Shown here: positions 1 to 3,595 of the stretch, in pieces
Numbering within the stretch: position 1 is the stretch's first letter
Layout: each line of letters opens with the position of its first letter
Source of the DNA: DASVXQ01 sp046727955
Lineage (GTDB): Bacteria; Actinomycetota; CALGFH01
Length of the DNA stretch: 5,143 bases
NCBI GenBank assembly: GCA_046727955.1
Contig: JBKPDO010000220.1
Span: forward strand, 1-5,143
Direction: 5' to 3'
The notes under the pieces: model-generated
Told to the model about the DNA's origin: nothing
The model's database searches: none
The model's input: the letters and a program-made list of their open reading frames with translations, nothing else
Translations under genes and position numbers: made by a program

Positions 1-140
1 CCGCGGATCGCGAGCAGGAGCTGGTGCTGGGCCGGGGTCACGCCCACCGTGGCGGCCTGCTCAGCGCTCCAGCGCAGGAACCGTCGCAGCCCCGTGCGGA
101 AATCAAGCAGCCGCTCATAGTGCCGTTGCTCCAGGGTCAC
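1..140 (-). CDS. MarR-family transcriptional regulator, N-terminal part (runs off left edge)
   Basis: The minus strand from 140 down to the window edge reads 46 open codons. The translation begins VTLEQRHYERLLDFRTGLRR and continues with FLRWSAEQAATVGVTPAQHQ and LLLAIR. This matches the N-terminal helices of MarR-family winged-helix repressors, in which an 'LRRFLRxSE..A...GLTPAQHQLLLAI' segment precedes the recognition helix. The DNA-binding wing and effector pocket lie outside the window. The GTG at 140 is the probable start: an in-frame TAG lies 9 bases upstream of it, and a weak AGAG sits 7 bases before it. A TAGAGT hexamer ends 6 bases before the GTG, so a leaderless transcript is also possible. 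The gene is divergent from the aquaporin gene at 390, the usual arrangement for a MarR protein acting on its own and a neighbouring promoter. The family call is from recognised sequence pattern; the aquaporin as target is inference. Confidence 0.82.
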   Translation of the reverse strand, partial: MTLEQRHYERLLDFRTGLRRFLRWSAEQAATVGVTPAQHQLLLAIR

Positions 141-153
141 GAGCCGACTCTAT

Positions 154-174
154 CTCATCTATCGCTCATGTATC
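154..174 (-). promoter_or_regulatory. Phased direct repeats, candidate operator of the MarR-type regulator
   Basis: On the minus strand two 10-bp repeats, GATACATGAG (174-165) and GATAGATGAG (163-154), differ at one base and are spaced 11 bp start to start, about one helical turn. A further GATAG overlaps at 154-150, directly next to the predicted TAGAGT -10 hexamer of the regulator gene. Repeats on one helix face over a promoter suggest a repressor site. MarR dimers normally bind palindromes, so a direct-repeat site would be atypical and binding by another protein is possible. Confidence 0.35.
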
Positions 175-180
175 GCGCCG

Positions 181-374
181 CGAGGCATGGGTCGGGGGGT
201 GCCGGAATGGCAGCGCCAGCAAACAGCGGCCGAAGGTGTATCGTGAGGCGATGGACTGGTCGCCGGGCACGAGGAGCCGCTGGTGCATCGTCCACTCACC
301 CTCGTCACCCTCGCTCGTGGGCCACCCCGCCCGCCTCGAGCAGACCCGAGCAGACCTCCTTGCGTCCTGAGACG
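181..374. other. Leader of the aquaporin gene, with two short tandem duplications
   Basis: This 194-base stretch shows no convincing gene on either strand; open frames here have no recognisable domain and the plus-strand one is only an upstream extension of the aquaporin frame. It holds two perfect head-to-tail duplications: TCACCCTCG at 296-304 and 305-313, and CGAGCAGACC at 337-346 and 347-356. I could not identify a convincing plus-strand -35/-10 pair for the aquaporin gene; TATCGT at 239-244 is a weak -10 candidate without a good -35. Confidence 0.4.
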
Positions 375-381
375 AAAGGGG
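375..381 (+). promoter_or_regulatory. Ribosome binding site that fixes the aquaporin start
   Basis: AAAGGGG ends 8 bases before the TTG at 390, which is good Shine-Dalgarno spacing. The in-frame GTG codons at 381 and 384 overlap or touch the purine run and so cannot use it. This supports TTG 390 over the long upstream frame. Confidence 0.6.
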
Positions 382-389
382 TGGTGAGA

Positions 390-1313
390 TTGTCCGCACG
401 AGCAGCCCCTCGCGCCCACTGGCGGCAGACCGTCTGGGGCGAGCTGCTGAGCGAGTTCCTCGGCACCTTCGTGCTCATCTGCTTTGGCGACGGCGTGGTG
501 GCGATGGCCGTCGCCGCGCTGAACCAGTCAGGCCGCGGCACGGCGATCTTCGCGGCCAGCGGCGACTGGCTGATCATCGTCTGGGGGTGGGCGCTGGCGG
601 TCACCTTCGGGGTCTACGTCGCCGGCGGGGTCAGCGGCGCGCACATCAACCCTGCGGTGACCATCGCCTTGGCGGTGCGCCGCGCGTTTCCCTGGGCCAA
701 GGTGCCGTCCTACATCGTCGCGCAGATGGTCGGCGCGTTCGCCGGCGCCGCGCTGGTCTACCTCAACTACCACAACGCGATCTCCAGCTATGAGGCGGCC
801 CACAACATCACCCGGGGGGCGTTGGGCGGCGCCGCGGACTCGACCGCGACCTTCAGCATCTTCGCGACCTTCCCCGCGTCCTACTTCCACTCGAGCATGA
901 TCTGGCCGTTCATCGACCAGGTGATCGGCACCGGCTTCCTGGTGATGTTCGTGCTGGCGCTGACCGACCGGCGCAACCAGGCGCCCCGGTCGAACCTGGC
1001 CCCGCTGCTAGTCGGCCTGGCGGTCGCCGCGATCGGCATTTCGTTCGGCGCCAACGCCGGCTACGCGATCAACCCGGCGCGCGACCTCGGCCCGCGGGTG
1101 CTGGCCTGGCTGACGGGCTGGGGGAAGGTGGCCTTGCCTGGCGTCCACAACTACGTGTGGGTGCCGATCGTCGGGCCGATCGTCGGCGGGGTCATCGGCG
1201 CGATCGTCTACGACTTCTTCATCCACAGCGTGCTCGTGGATCGTGGCGCGCCCGAGGTGCCCGGCGTCGAGGCCGAGGGTCGCGTGGTCAGGGAGGAGGC
1301 AGAAAGGGCCTAA
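390..1313 (+). CDS. Aquaglyceroporin (MIP family, GlpF type)
   Basis: Membrane channel for water, glycerol and similar small uncharged solutes. The 307-aa product has the six-helix, two-half-helix plan of the MIP family. The first pore motif, SGAHINPAVT, has its NPA at residues 87-89; the second, GYAINPARDLGP, has its NPA at 228-230. The D232 that follows R231 marks the glycerol-facilitator branch rather than strict water channels. By alignment to E. coli GlpF, the selectivity filter would be W67, Y225 (Phe in GlpF) and R231. The loop before helix 4 (about 128-165) and the charged C-terminal tail (284-307) make it slightly longer than GlpF. I chose the TTG start at 390 because of the AAAGGGG eight bases upstream and because the upstream open frame overlaps the MarR gene and looks non-coding. 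No glpK or glpD is adjacent, so the physiological solute is not set by context. A hairpin terminator follows 37 bases after the stop. Confidence 0.9.
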   Translation: MSARAAPRAHWRQTVWGELLSEFLGTFVLICFGDGVVAMAVAALNQSGRGTAIFAASGDWLIIVWGWALAVTFGVYVAGGVSGAHINPAVTIALAVRRAFPWAKVPSYIVAQMVGAFAGAALVYLNYHNAISSYEAAHNITRGALGGAADSTATFSIFATFPASYFHSSMIWPFIDQVIGTGFLVMFVLALTDRRNQAPRSNLAPLLVGLAVAAIGISFGANAGYAINPARDLGPRVLAWLTGWGKVALPGVHNYVWVPIVGPIVGGVIGAIVYDFFIHSVLVDRGAPEVPGVEAEGRVVREEAERA

Positions 1314-1350
1314 GCGTCCTCCGCCCTGAGATGGTCAGGTCGCGACAGCG

Positions 1351-1388
1351 GCCGGGACGGGCGGGCCTCGGGCACCGCCCGTCCCGGC
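1351..1388 (+). terminator. Strong hairpin terminator after the aquaporin gene
   Basis: GCCGGGACGGGCGG (1351-1364) pairs perfectly with 1375-1388 to form a 14-bp, almost all G:C stem with a 10-base loop. It begins 37 bases after the aquaporin stop. No T-run follows, as is common for actinobacterial terminators. The symmetric stem could also stop transcripts arriving from the thioesterase gene on the other strand. Confidence 0.7.
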
Positions 1389-1460
1389 GAGCAGTGCACC
1401 AGCCCGGCCGTGACCAATCCCCTGAACGGCCTATTGGCGCAACCTTTATGGGGTTAGTCA
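1389..1460. other. Intergenic spacer with no identified feature
   Basis: Seventy-two bases between the hairpin terminator and the tandem repeat. I see no gene, promoter or convincing inverted repeat here, and it does not align with the repeat units that follow. Confidence 0.5.
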
Positions 1461-1534
1461 AGGTGTCCCTGTGGGGACGCCGCGCGGCGCAAAAACTAGG
1501 TCATATCGAGCGAAGCCGGTCTGTTTCCGGTCAG
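1461..1534. repeat. Hairpin-bearing tandem repeat, copy A
   Basis: First of two head-to-tail copies with a 78-base period and roughly 82% identity by hand alignment (63 of 77 columns). It starts AGGTGTCCC and contains a hairpin, GGTGTCCC (1462-1469), loop TGTG, GGGACGCC (1474-1481), with one G-U pair. An alternative 12-bp perfect palindrome, CGCCGCGCGGCG (1478-1489), shares the ACGCC arm. An A-run, then conserved TCATATC (1501-1507) and CGGTCTGTTT (1517-1526), complete the unit. No known repeat family is recognised. Confidence 0.75.
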
Positions 1535-1538
1535 CCCC

Positions 1539-1615
1539 AGGTGTCCCCTGCGGGGACGCCGTGCAGGCGTGAAAACTGGCTCATATCAGGCTAAGTCGGT
1601 CTGTTTTCGGTTCAG
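1539..1615. repeat. Hairpin-bearing tandem repeat, copy B (reaches the thioesterase stop codon)
   Basis: Second copy of the unit. Its hairpin GGTGTCCCC (1540-1548), loop TGC, GGGGACGCC (1552-1560) has one more pair than copy A. The alternative stem ACGCC/GGCGT (1556-1560 with 1566-1570) keeps pairing although the sequence differs from copy A. TCATATC (1581-1587) and CGGTCTGTTT (1597-1606) are conserved. The end of the unit covers the TGA of the minus-strand thioesterase gene (1612-1614). It may serve as that gene's terminator. Confidence 0.75.
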
Positions 1616-2400
1616 CGGCGCTGGGTGACGAAGAGGGTTTGCAGGCCGCGGCCGATGGGGCCTTGGAGGTCGTGGATGACGGACTCGGCGAGACCGGTGC
1701 CCATGGGGTCGAGGGTGGTTCGGGCCTGCAGGCAGATCCATTGGCCTACAGGGTAGCGGTGCAGGTGGACGGTGAGATCCGCGTTGATGAACAGCCAGTG
1801 GCGCCAATCGAGGATCGCGCTCACCCCGTTGCCCGAATCGGCGGCGATCAGCACTCGCTGCAGCGGTGTCGGCTCCTCCCCAGGAACCAGAGGGTGGCGC
1901 ATCCGCAACCACACCGTCGCGGGACCCGGCTCCAGGAAGGCACCTTCGACAAAGCGCCACTCCATCGCGGTGTGGTAGCCCACGTCCGAGCCCGCCGGGA
2001 AGAACGGCAGCGTCCGGCCAGCGTCGGGTCCCGGCGGCGCGGCCACCGCCGGCTGGCGCAGGCCCTCCGGCAGGTCCGGACGTGTCGCGCGCATGCGCAG
2101 GGCGACCAGCCGCATGACCTCCGTGCCTTCACTGGCGAGCGAAGCACCCACCAGCTCGACGCTGCGGCCGCCGCGCAGCAGGGTGGTGGTCAGCTCCAGC
2201 GGCGCGATCGGCACAGGTCGCAGGATCTCGAAGGTCGCACGCGCGACGCGCATGTCCGCGCGCCCGTCGCCGTGCTCCACCGCCCGGCCGAGCAGGGCGG
2301 CCGGTGGTCCGGCGTGCTGTGCGCGCGGGTCCCAGGGCCCTCGGGTCAGCTCGGTGGGAACGAACCGGTCCCCGTCAGGAAGAAAGAACGCGTCGAGCAT
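1612..2400 (-). CDS. Acyl-CoA thioesterase family protein (double hotdog, TesB-like)
   Basis: A 262-aa cytoplasmic protein with the two-hotdog architecture of TesB-like thioesterases, which hydrolyse acyl-CoA to free acid and CoA. The N-terminal hotdog (about 1-105) carries the typical GPWDPRAQHAGPPAALLGRA segment at 21-40, where the AGPPAALL helix is a family hallmark. The C-terminal hotdog (about 140-258) carries VLIAADSGNGVSAILDW (183-199), NADLTVHLHR (206-215), and GLAESVIHDLQGPIGRGLQT (236-255). D188 is the likely counterpart of the TesB catalytic aspartate; this is inferred by position. A linker rich in Pro (108-140) joins the halves. An in-frame GTG at 2424 would add 8 residues, but the conserved FFLPDGDRFVP start fits the ATG at 2400. 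Neither has a good Shine-Dalgarno. TAGTCT lies 8 bases before the ATG, so a leaderless mRNA is plausible. Acyl substrate is unknown; no fatty-acid genes are adjacent. Confidence 0.85.
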   Translation of the reverse strand: MLDAFFLPDGDRFVPTELTRGPWDPRAQHAGPPAALLGRAVEHGDGRADMRVARATFEILRPVPIAPLELTTTLLRGGRSVELVGASLASEGTEVMRLVALRMRATRPDLPEGLRQPAVAAPPGPDAGRTLPFFPAGSDVGYHTAMEWRFVEGAFLEPGPATVWLRMRHPLVPGEEPTPLQRVLIAADSGNGVSAILDWRHWLFINADLTVHLHRYPVGQWICLQARTTLDPMGTGLAESVIHDLQGPIGRGLQTLFVTQRR

Positions 2401-2417
2401 GCGCCGATAGACTACGC

Positions 2418-2432
2418 GTCCCACTTGGGGAC
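2418..2432. promoter_or_regulatory. Small inverted repeat upstream of the thioesterase gene
   Basis: GTCCC (2418-2422) and GGGAC (2428-2432) form a 5-bp inverted repeat around ACTTG, just upstream of the thioesterase ATG and next to its candidate -10 hexamer TAGTCT (2414-2409 on the minus strand). It could be an operator. The arms are short, so chance occurrence in G/C-rich DNA is quite possible. Confidence 0.22.
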
Positions 2433-2447
2433 TACTGCCCCGCCACC

Positions 2448-2455
2448 GGACGAGG
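2448..2455. repeat. Left flanking direct repeat (target site duplication) of MITE-like element
   Basis: GGACGAGG here is repeated exactly at 2580-2587 on the other side of the 124-bp element. The identity extends one base each way (C at 2447/2579, G at 2456/2588), so the duplication can be read as 8 to 10 bp depending on where the element's terminal G/C is placed. Confidence 0.7.
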
Positions 2456-2579
2456 GTAAGTATTCGATTATGCCGGTGCTGTGGTGTGCTCAGGAGGCCG
2501 CCAGTCGCCGTTGTGCCAGGTCACAAGGTCGCCCGGGCTAGCCCGCCAGGGCAACGAACCGGCATAACCGAATACTTAC
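2456..2579. mobile_element. MITE-like non-autonomous element, 124 bp
   Basis: Both ends are 22-bp terminal inverted repeats: the left end starts GTAAGTATTCGATTATG (2456-2472) and runs to 2477; the right end (2558-2579) is its reverse complement with one mismatch (21 of 22). The element is bracketed by the 8-bp repeat GGACGAGG, the expected footprint of transposase-mediated insertion. The 80-bp core has no open frame long enough for a transposase, so it would have to be moved in trans by a related insertion sequence. The core contains TTGTG/CACAA (2511-2515, 2522-2526) and the palindrome GGGCTAGCCC (2535-2544). An 8-bp duplication is seen in several IS families (for example ISL3, IS6, IS256), but I cannot assign this one from its ends. 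The ends are AT-richer than the flanks, which supports a foreign origin. Confidence 0.75.
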
Positions 2580-2587
2580 GGACGAGG
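2580..2587. repeat. Right flanking direct repeat (target site duplication)
   Basis: GGACGAGG, identical to 2448-2455. Its last bases also form part of the Shine-Dalgarno sequence GAGGGAG (2584-2590) of the downstream small gene, so the element landed inside that gene's ribosome-binding region and the duplication preserved it. Confidence 0.7.
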
Positions 2588-2597
2588 GAGCTGGCGC

Positions 2598-2843
2598 ATG
2601 TGGGAGTACACCATCCGGGAGTTCGTCCAGGAATGGGGTAACCCGGGCGAGGGGAGGGCGGCCGCCGCCTTTCTCGCGGAGCTCAACGAGCTGGGGCAGC
2701 AGGGGTGGGAGGCGGTCGGCCTCGCTCCACGGACGCACTTCGACCGGGGCGGTGGGCCGCCGGGCTGGGACTCGTACACCTTCGTCGTGCTGCTCAAGCG
2801 GCACATGAAAGGTGAGCCTGTCGGGCAGATCGCGGCCGGGTAA
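2598..2843 (+). CDS. Small DUF4177-like protein
   Basis: An 81-aa soluble protein of unknown function. It resembles the DUF4177 pattern: an initial strand MWEYTIREF (1-9), an amphipathic helix ending LNELGQQGWEAVGL (29-42), and a closing strand TFVVLLKR (61-68). The aromatic WEY start and the GxxGWE turn are the recognisable features. A Gly/Pro-rich insertion (about 49-57) separates the last strand. The ATG at 2598 has a good Shine-Dalgarno GAGGGAG seven bases upstream. There is no signal peptide or membrane segment. The MITE-like element ends 18 bases before the start, so any original promoter of this gene has been pushed at least 130 bp away and transcription may now start inside the element. 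The last 11 codons, KGEPVGQIAAG plus stop, lie in a 34-bp tandem duplication. Family assignment is by pattern only. Confidence 0.75.
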   Translation: MWEYTIREFVQEWGNPGEGRAAAAFLAELNELGQQGWEAVGLAPRTHFDRGGGPPGWDSYTFVVLLKRHMKGEPVGQIAAG

Positions 2844-2875
2844 AGGTGAGCCGGTCGGGCAGATCGCGGCTGGGT
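2808..2875 (+). repeat. 34-bp tandem duplication over the small gene's stop codon
   Basis: Copy 1 (2808-2841) and copy 2 (2842-2875) match at 32 of 34 bases, both beginning AAAGGTGAGCC. Copy 1 encodes the C-terminal KGEPVGQIAAG, with the stop TAA made at the junction. Copy 2, read from its own AAA, encodes exactly the same 11 residues and ends in TAG. Both base differences (CCT/CCG, GCC/GCT) are synonymous. Because 34 is not a multiple of three, copy 2 lies in another frame relative to the gene and is not translated as part of it. Confidence 0.85.
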
Positions 2876-2934
2876 AGCGCCCGGGCACCGGACGGCCGCC
2901 GCACCGTCTCGGCAGCCCGGGCACCCCTCCCAGG

Positions 2935-3030
2935 TTGCCACAGATTCCAAGCTAACTTGTGTTCCTGTCAAGGACTACGTGGAATTTGTGCAGCTAGATT
3001 GCACTATTCCTTAAAGTATCCTTTAGACTG
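2935..3030 (+). promoter_or_regulatory. AT-rich regulatory island, probable promoter of the helix-turn-helix gene
   Basis: About 95 bases are markedly AT-richer than the surroundings. A ~30-bp imperfect inverted repeat, GGAAT-TT-GTGCA (2981-2992) with TGCAC-T-ATTCC (3000-3010), is followed directly by a second, TAAAG-TATC-CTTTA (3012-3025). A candidate sigma-70 promoter overlaps both: TTGCAC (2999-3004) and TAGACT (3024-3029), spacer 19 bp. A 19-bp spacer containing a palindrome recalls MerR-regulated promoters, but no MerR gene is seen here, so this is only a resemblance. It lies about 155 bases upstream of the gene at 3192. Confidence 0.45.
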
Positions 3031-3171
3031 GTGCCGGCCCCCGCCGTTCACAGAAGGCCTGGCTGCCGAAAAGCGCCCATCCATGCTGTGGCGAGGTAAA
3101 AACCGGTTATGGAACGATTCGGCCCCGTCCTTGTCAGTGCCGCGCACTCGCGCGCAACGCCGGCATTCAAT
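3031..3171 (+). other. Long untranslated leader or spacer before the helix-turn-helix gene
   Basis: No convincing gene is visible on either strand; the open frames crossing it have no recognisable domain. The perfect 8-bp palindrome AACCGGTT at 3101-3108 lies in an A-rich patch and could be a protein site. If transcription starts near 3036, this would be a 5' leader of about 150 bases, long for an actinobacterial small gene. Confidence 0.35.
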
Positions 3172-3176
3172 GGAGG
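3172..3176 (+). promoter_or_regulatory. Ribosome binding site with unusual spacing
   Basis: GGAGG lies 15 bases before the GTG at 3192 but only 6 bases before an in-frame CTG at 3183. The spacing favours the CTG, which would start the protein with DPVPPPYG after the initiator. No other purine run serves the GTG. Confidence 0.4.
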
Positions 3177-3191
3177 CCAGCTCTGGACCCC

Positions 3192-3470
3192 GTGCCGCCC
3201 CCGTACGGCCTCGCCGAGGCCGTACGGGAGGTCGTCCAGCTCGTGAGGCGAGCTGAGCGGCGCGGAAAGCGGCACCAGTGGGGTGACGCGCTGGAGGCGG
3301 TGCGCGCCGCGCGGCGTCTTCTGGAGGAGTGCGAGGACGAGGTCGTCGAGGGCGCCCGCGCCGACGACTGGACCTGGGAGGAGATCGGCCGTCACCTCGG
3401 CGTGACGGGCTCGGCCGTGGCGCAACGGCACGCCAGCCGCAAGCGCCGACGCGAGCCCCCCGAGGAGTGA
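3192..3470 (+). CDS. Small helix-turn-helix protein, function unknown
   Basis: A 92-aa, highly charged protein. Residues 8-55 are predicted long helices rich in Arg, Glu and Ala (LAEAVREVVQLVRRAERR; ALEAVRAARRLLEECEDEVV), likely a helical hairpin. Residues 57-81 form a helix-turn-helix of the sigma region-4 style: DDWTWEEIGRHLGVTGSAVA, then QRHASRKRRR, a basic tail that could contact DNA. Motifs of the 'W.EIG..LGVT..AV.QR' type are common in small actinobacterial DNA-binding proteins, but I do not recognise a named family. The GTG at 3192 is annotated; a CTG at 3183 fits the GGAGG at 3172-3176 better and would add three residues. Codons 3-13 contain a 29-bp perfect palindrome that could be an autoregulatory operator or an mRNA hairpin near the start. 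It converges on glcF, with a hairpin terminator between. DNA binding is inferred from the motif alone. Confidence 0.72.
   Translation: MPPPYGLAEAVREVVQLVRRAERRGKRHQWGDALEAVRAARRLLEECEDEVVEGARADDWTWEEIGRHLGVTGSAVAQRHASRKRRREPPEE
3200..3228. promoter_or_regulatory. 29-bp perfect palindrome inside the start of the helix-turn-helix gene
   Basis: CCCGTACGGCCTCG (3200-3213) and its exact reverse complement (3215-3228) flank a single central C. It begins 8 bases after the GTG. As DNA it is a full dyad suitable for a dimeric protein. As RNA it could fold into a stem of at most about 12 pairs just after the start codon and slow initiation. Confidence 0.5.
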
Positions 3471-3485
3471 GTCAGCGCGTGGGCG

Positions 3486-3527
3486 GCGGGTCCGAGGGCT
3501 CGAGAGCGGGTCCGGGGAGCCTCGAGA
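3486..3527. repeat. Imperfect ~21-bp tandem repeat in the convergent spacer
   Basis: Unit 1 (3486-3505) and unit 2 (3506-3527) both start GCGGGTCCG and end CTCGAGA, with unit 2 two bases longer. The repeat lies 15 bases after the helix-turn-helix gene stop, in non-coding DNA. Confidence 0.55.
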
Positions 3528-3534
3528 GCGAGGC
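3519..3534. terminator. Small hairpin, part of convergent terminator region
   Basis: GCCTCG (3519-3524) pairs with CGAGGC (3529-3534) around an AGAG loop. It sits about 50 bases after the plus-strand stop at 3470. The stem is short and no T-run follows, so on its own it is a weak terminator candidate. Confidence 0.35.
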
Positions 3535-3540
3535 CCTCTC

Positions 3541-3569
3541 CGCTCGGCGGCGATTCGCGGAGCCGAGCG
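3541..3569. terminator. Bidirectional terminator between the helix-turn-helix gene and glcF
   Basis: CGCTCGGC (3541-3548) pairs perfectly with GCCGAGCG (3562-3569), and inside it GCG-ATT-CGC (3550-3558) adds a second short stem. The hairpin lies between two convergent genes, 16 bases past the glcF stop and 70 past the other, which is the expected place for a shared terminator. Confidence 0.55.
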
Positions 3570-3595
3570 TCAGCCCTCCAAGCGTCAGCCCTCCA
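3566..3595. repeat. Perfect 15-bp tandem duplication over the glcF stop codon
   Basis: AGCGTCAGCCCTCCA occurs at 3566-3580 and again at 3581-3595, identical. The right copy contains the glcF stop (3585-3587) and last codons; the left copy repeats them just downstream. The left copy also overlaps the right arm of the hairpin at 3541-3569. Confidence 0.8.

Noticed and set aside
24..389. Open 122-codon upstream extension of the aquaporin frame
   Set aside because: It overlaps the MarR gene on the other strand, has no MIP-family content, and is rich in Arg/Ser/Pro of the shadow-frame type. A good ribosome binding site precedes TTG 390.
166..399. 77-codon minus-strand open frame
   Set aside because: It overlaps the aquaporin start and leader, has no recognisable domain, and has no clear ribosome binding site; likely a chance frame in G/C-rich DNA.
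1461..1615. Two-unit CRISPR array (hairpin repeat ending in GAAAAC, ~40-base spacers)
   Set aside because: The would-be spacers are as similar to each other as the repeats are, the two repeats differ at many positions, there are only two units and no cas gene is near. It is a tandem repeat.
2422..2424. GTG at 2424 as the thioesterase start
   Set aside because: It has no ribosome binding site, and the conserved family start fits the ATG at 2400; kept only as an alternative.
1639..2541. 300-codon plus-strand open frame opposite the thioesterase gene
   Set aside because: It is the antisense shadow of a well-recognised thioesterase gene, is rich in Arg/Gln/His, and runs through the mobile element.
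2456..2579. Reading the 124-bp inverted-repeat structure as a simple transcription terminator or attenuator
   Set aside because: The arms are 80 bases apart and the exact flanking duplication is not explained by a terminator; an insertion explains both.
2966..2971. Minus-strand TTGACA as a promoter reading towards the small gene
   Set aside because: No acceptable -10 lies 16-18 bases downstream of it, and no minus-strand gene follows.
2846..3256. 136-codon frame starting at GTG 2846 after AAAGG
   Set aside because: The Shine-Dalgarno-like AAAGG is only a copy of the duplicated coding sequence and sits next to the GTG with no spacing. The product is Arg/Ser-rich with no domain, and it runs through the AT-rich regulatory island into the next gene.
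3048..3431. 127-codon minus-strand frame opposite the helix-turn-helix gene
   Set aside because: The plus-strand frame has a clear helix-turn-helix; this one has no domain and overlaps the probable promoter leader.
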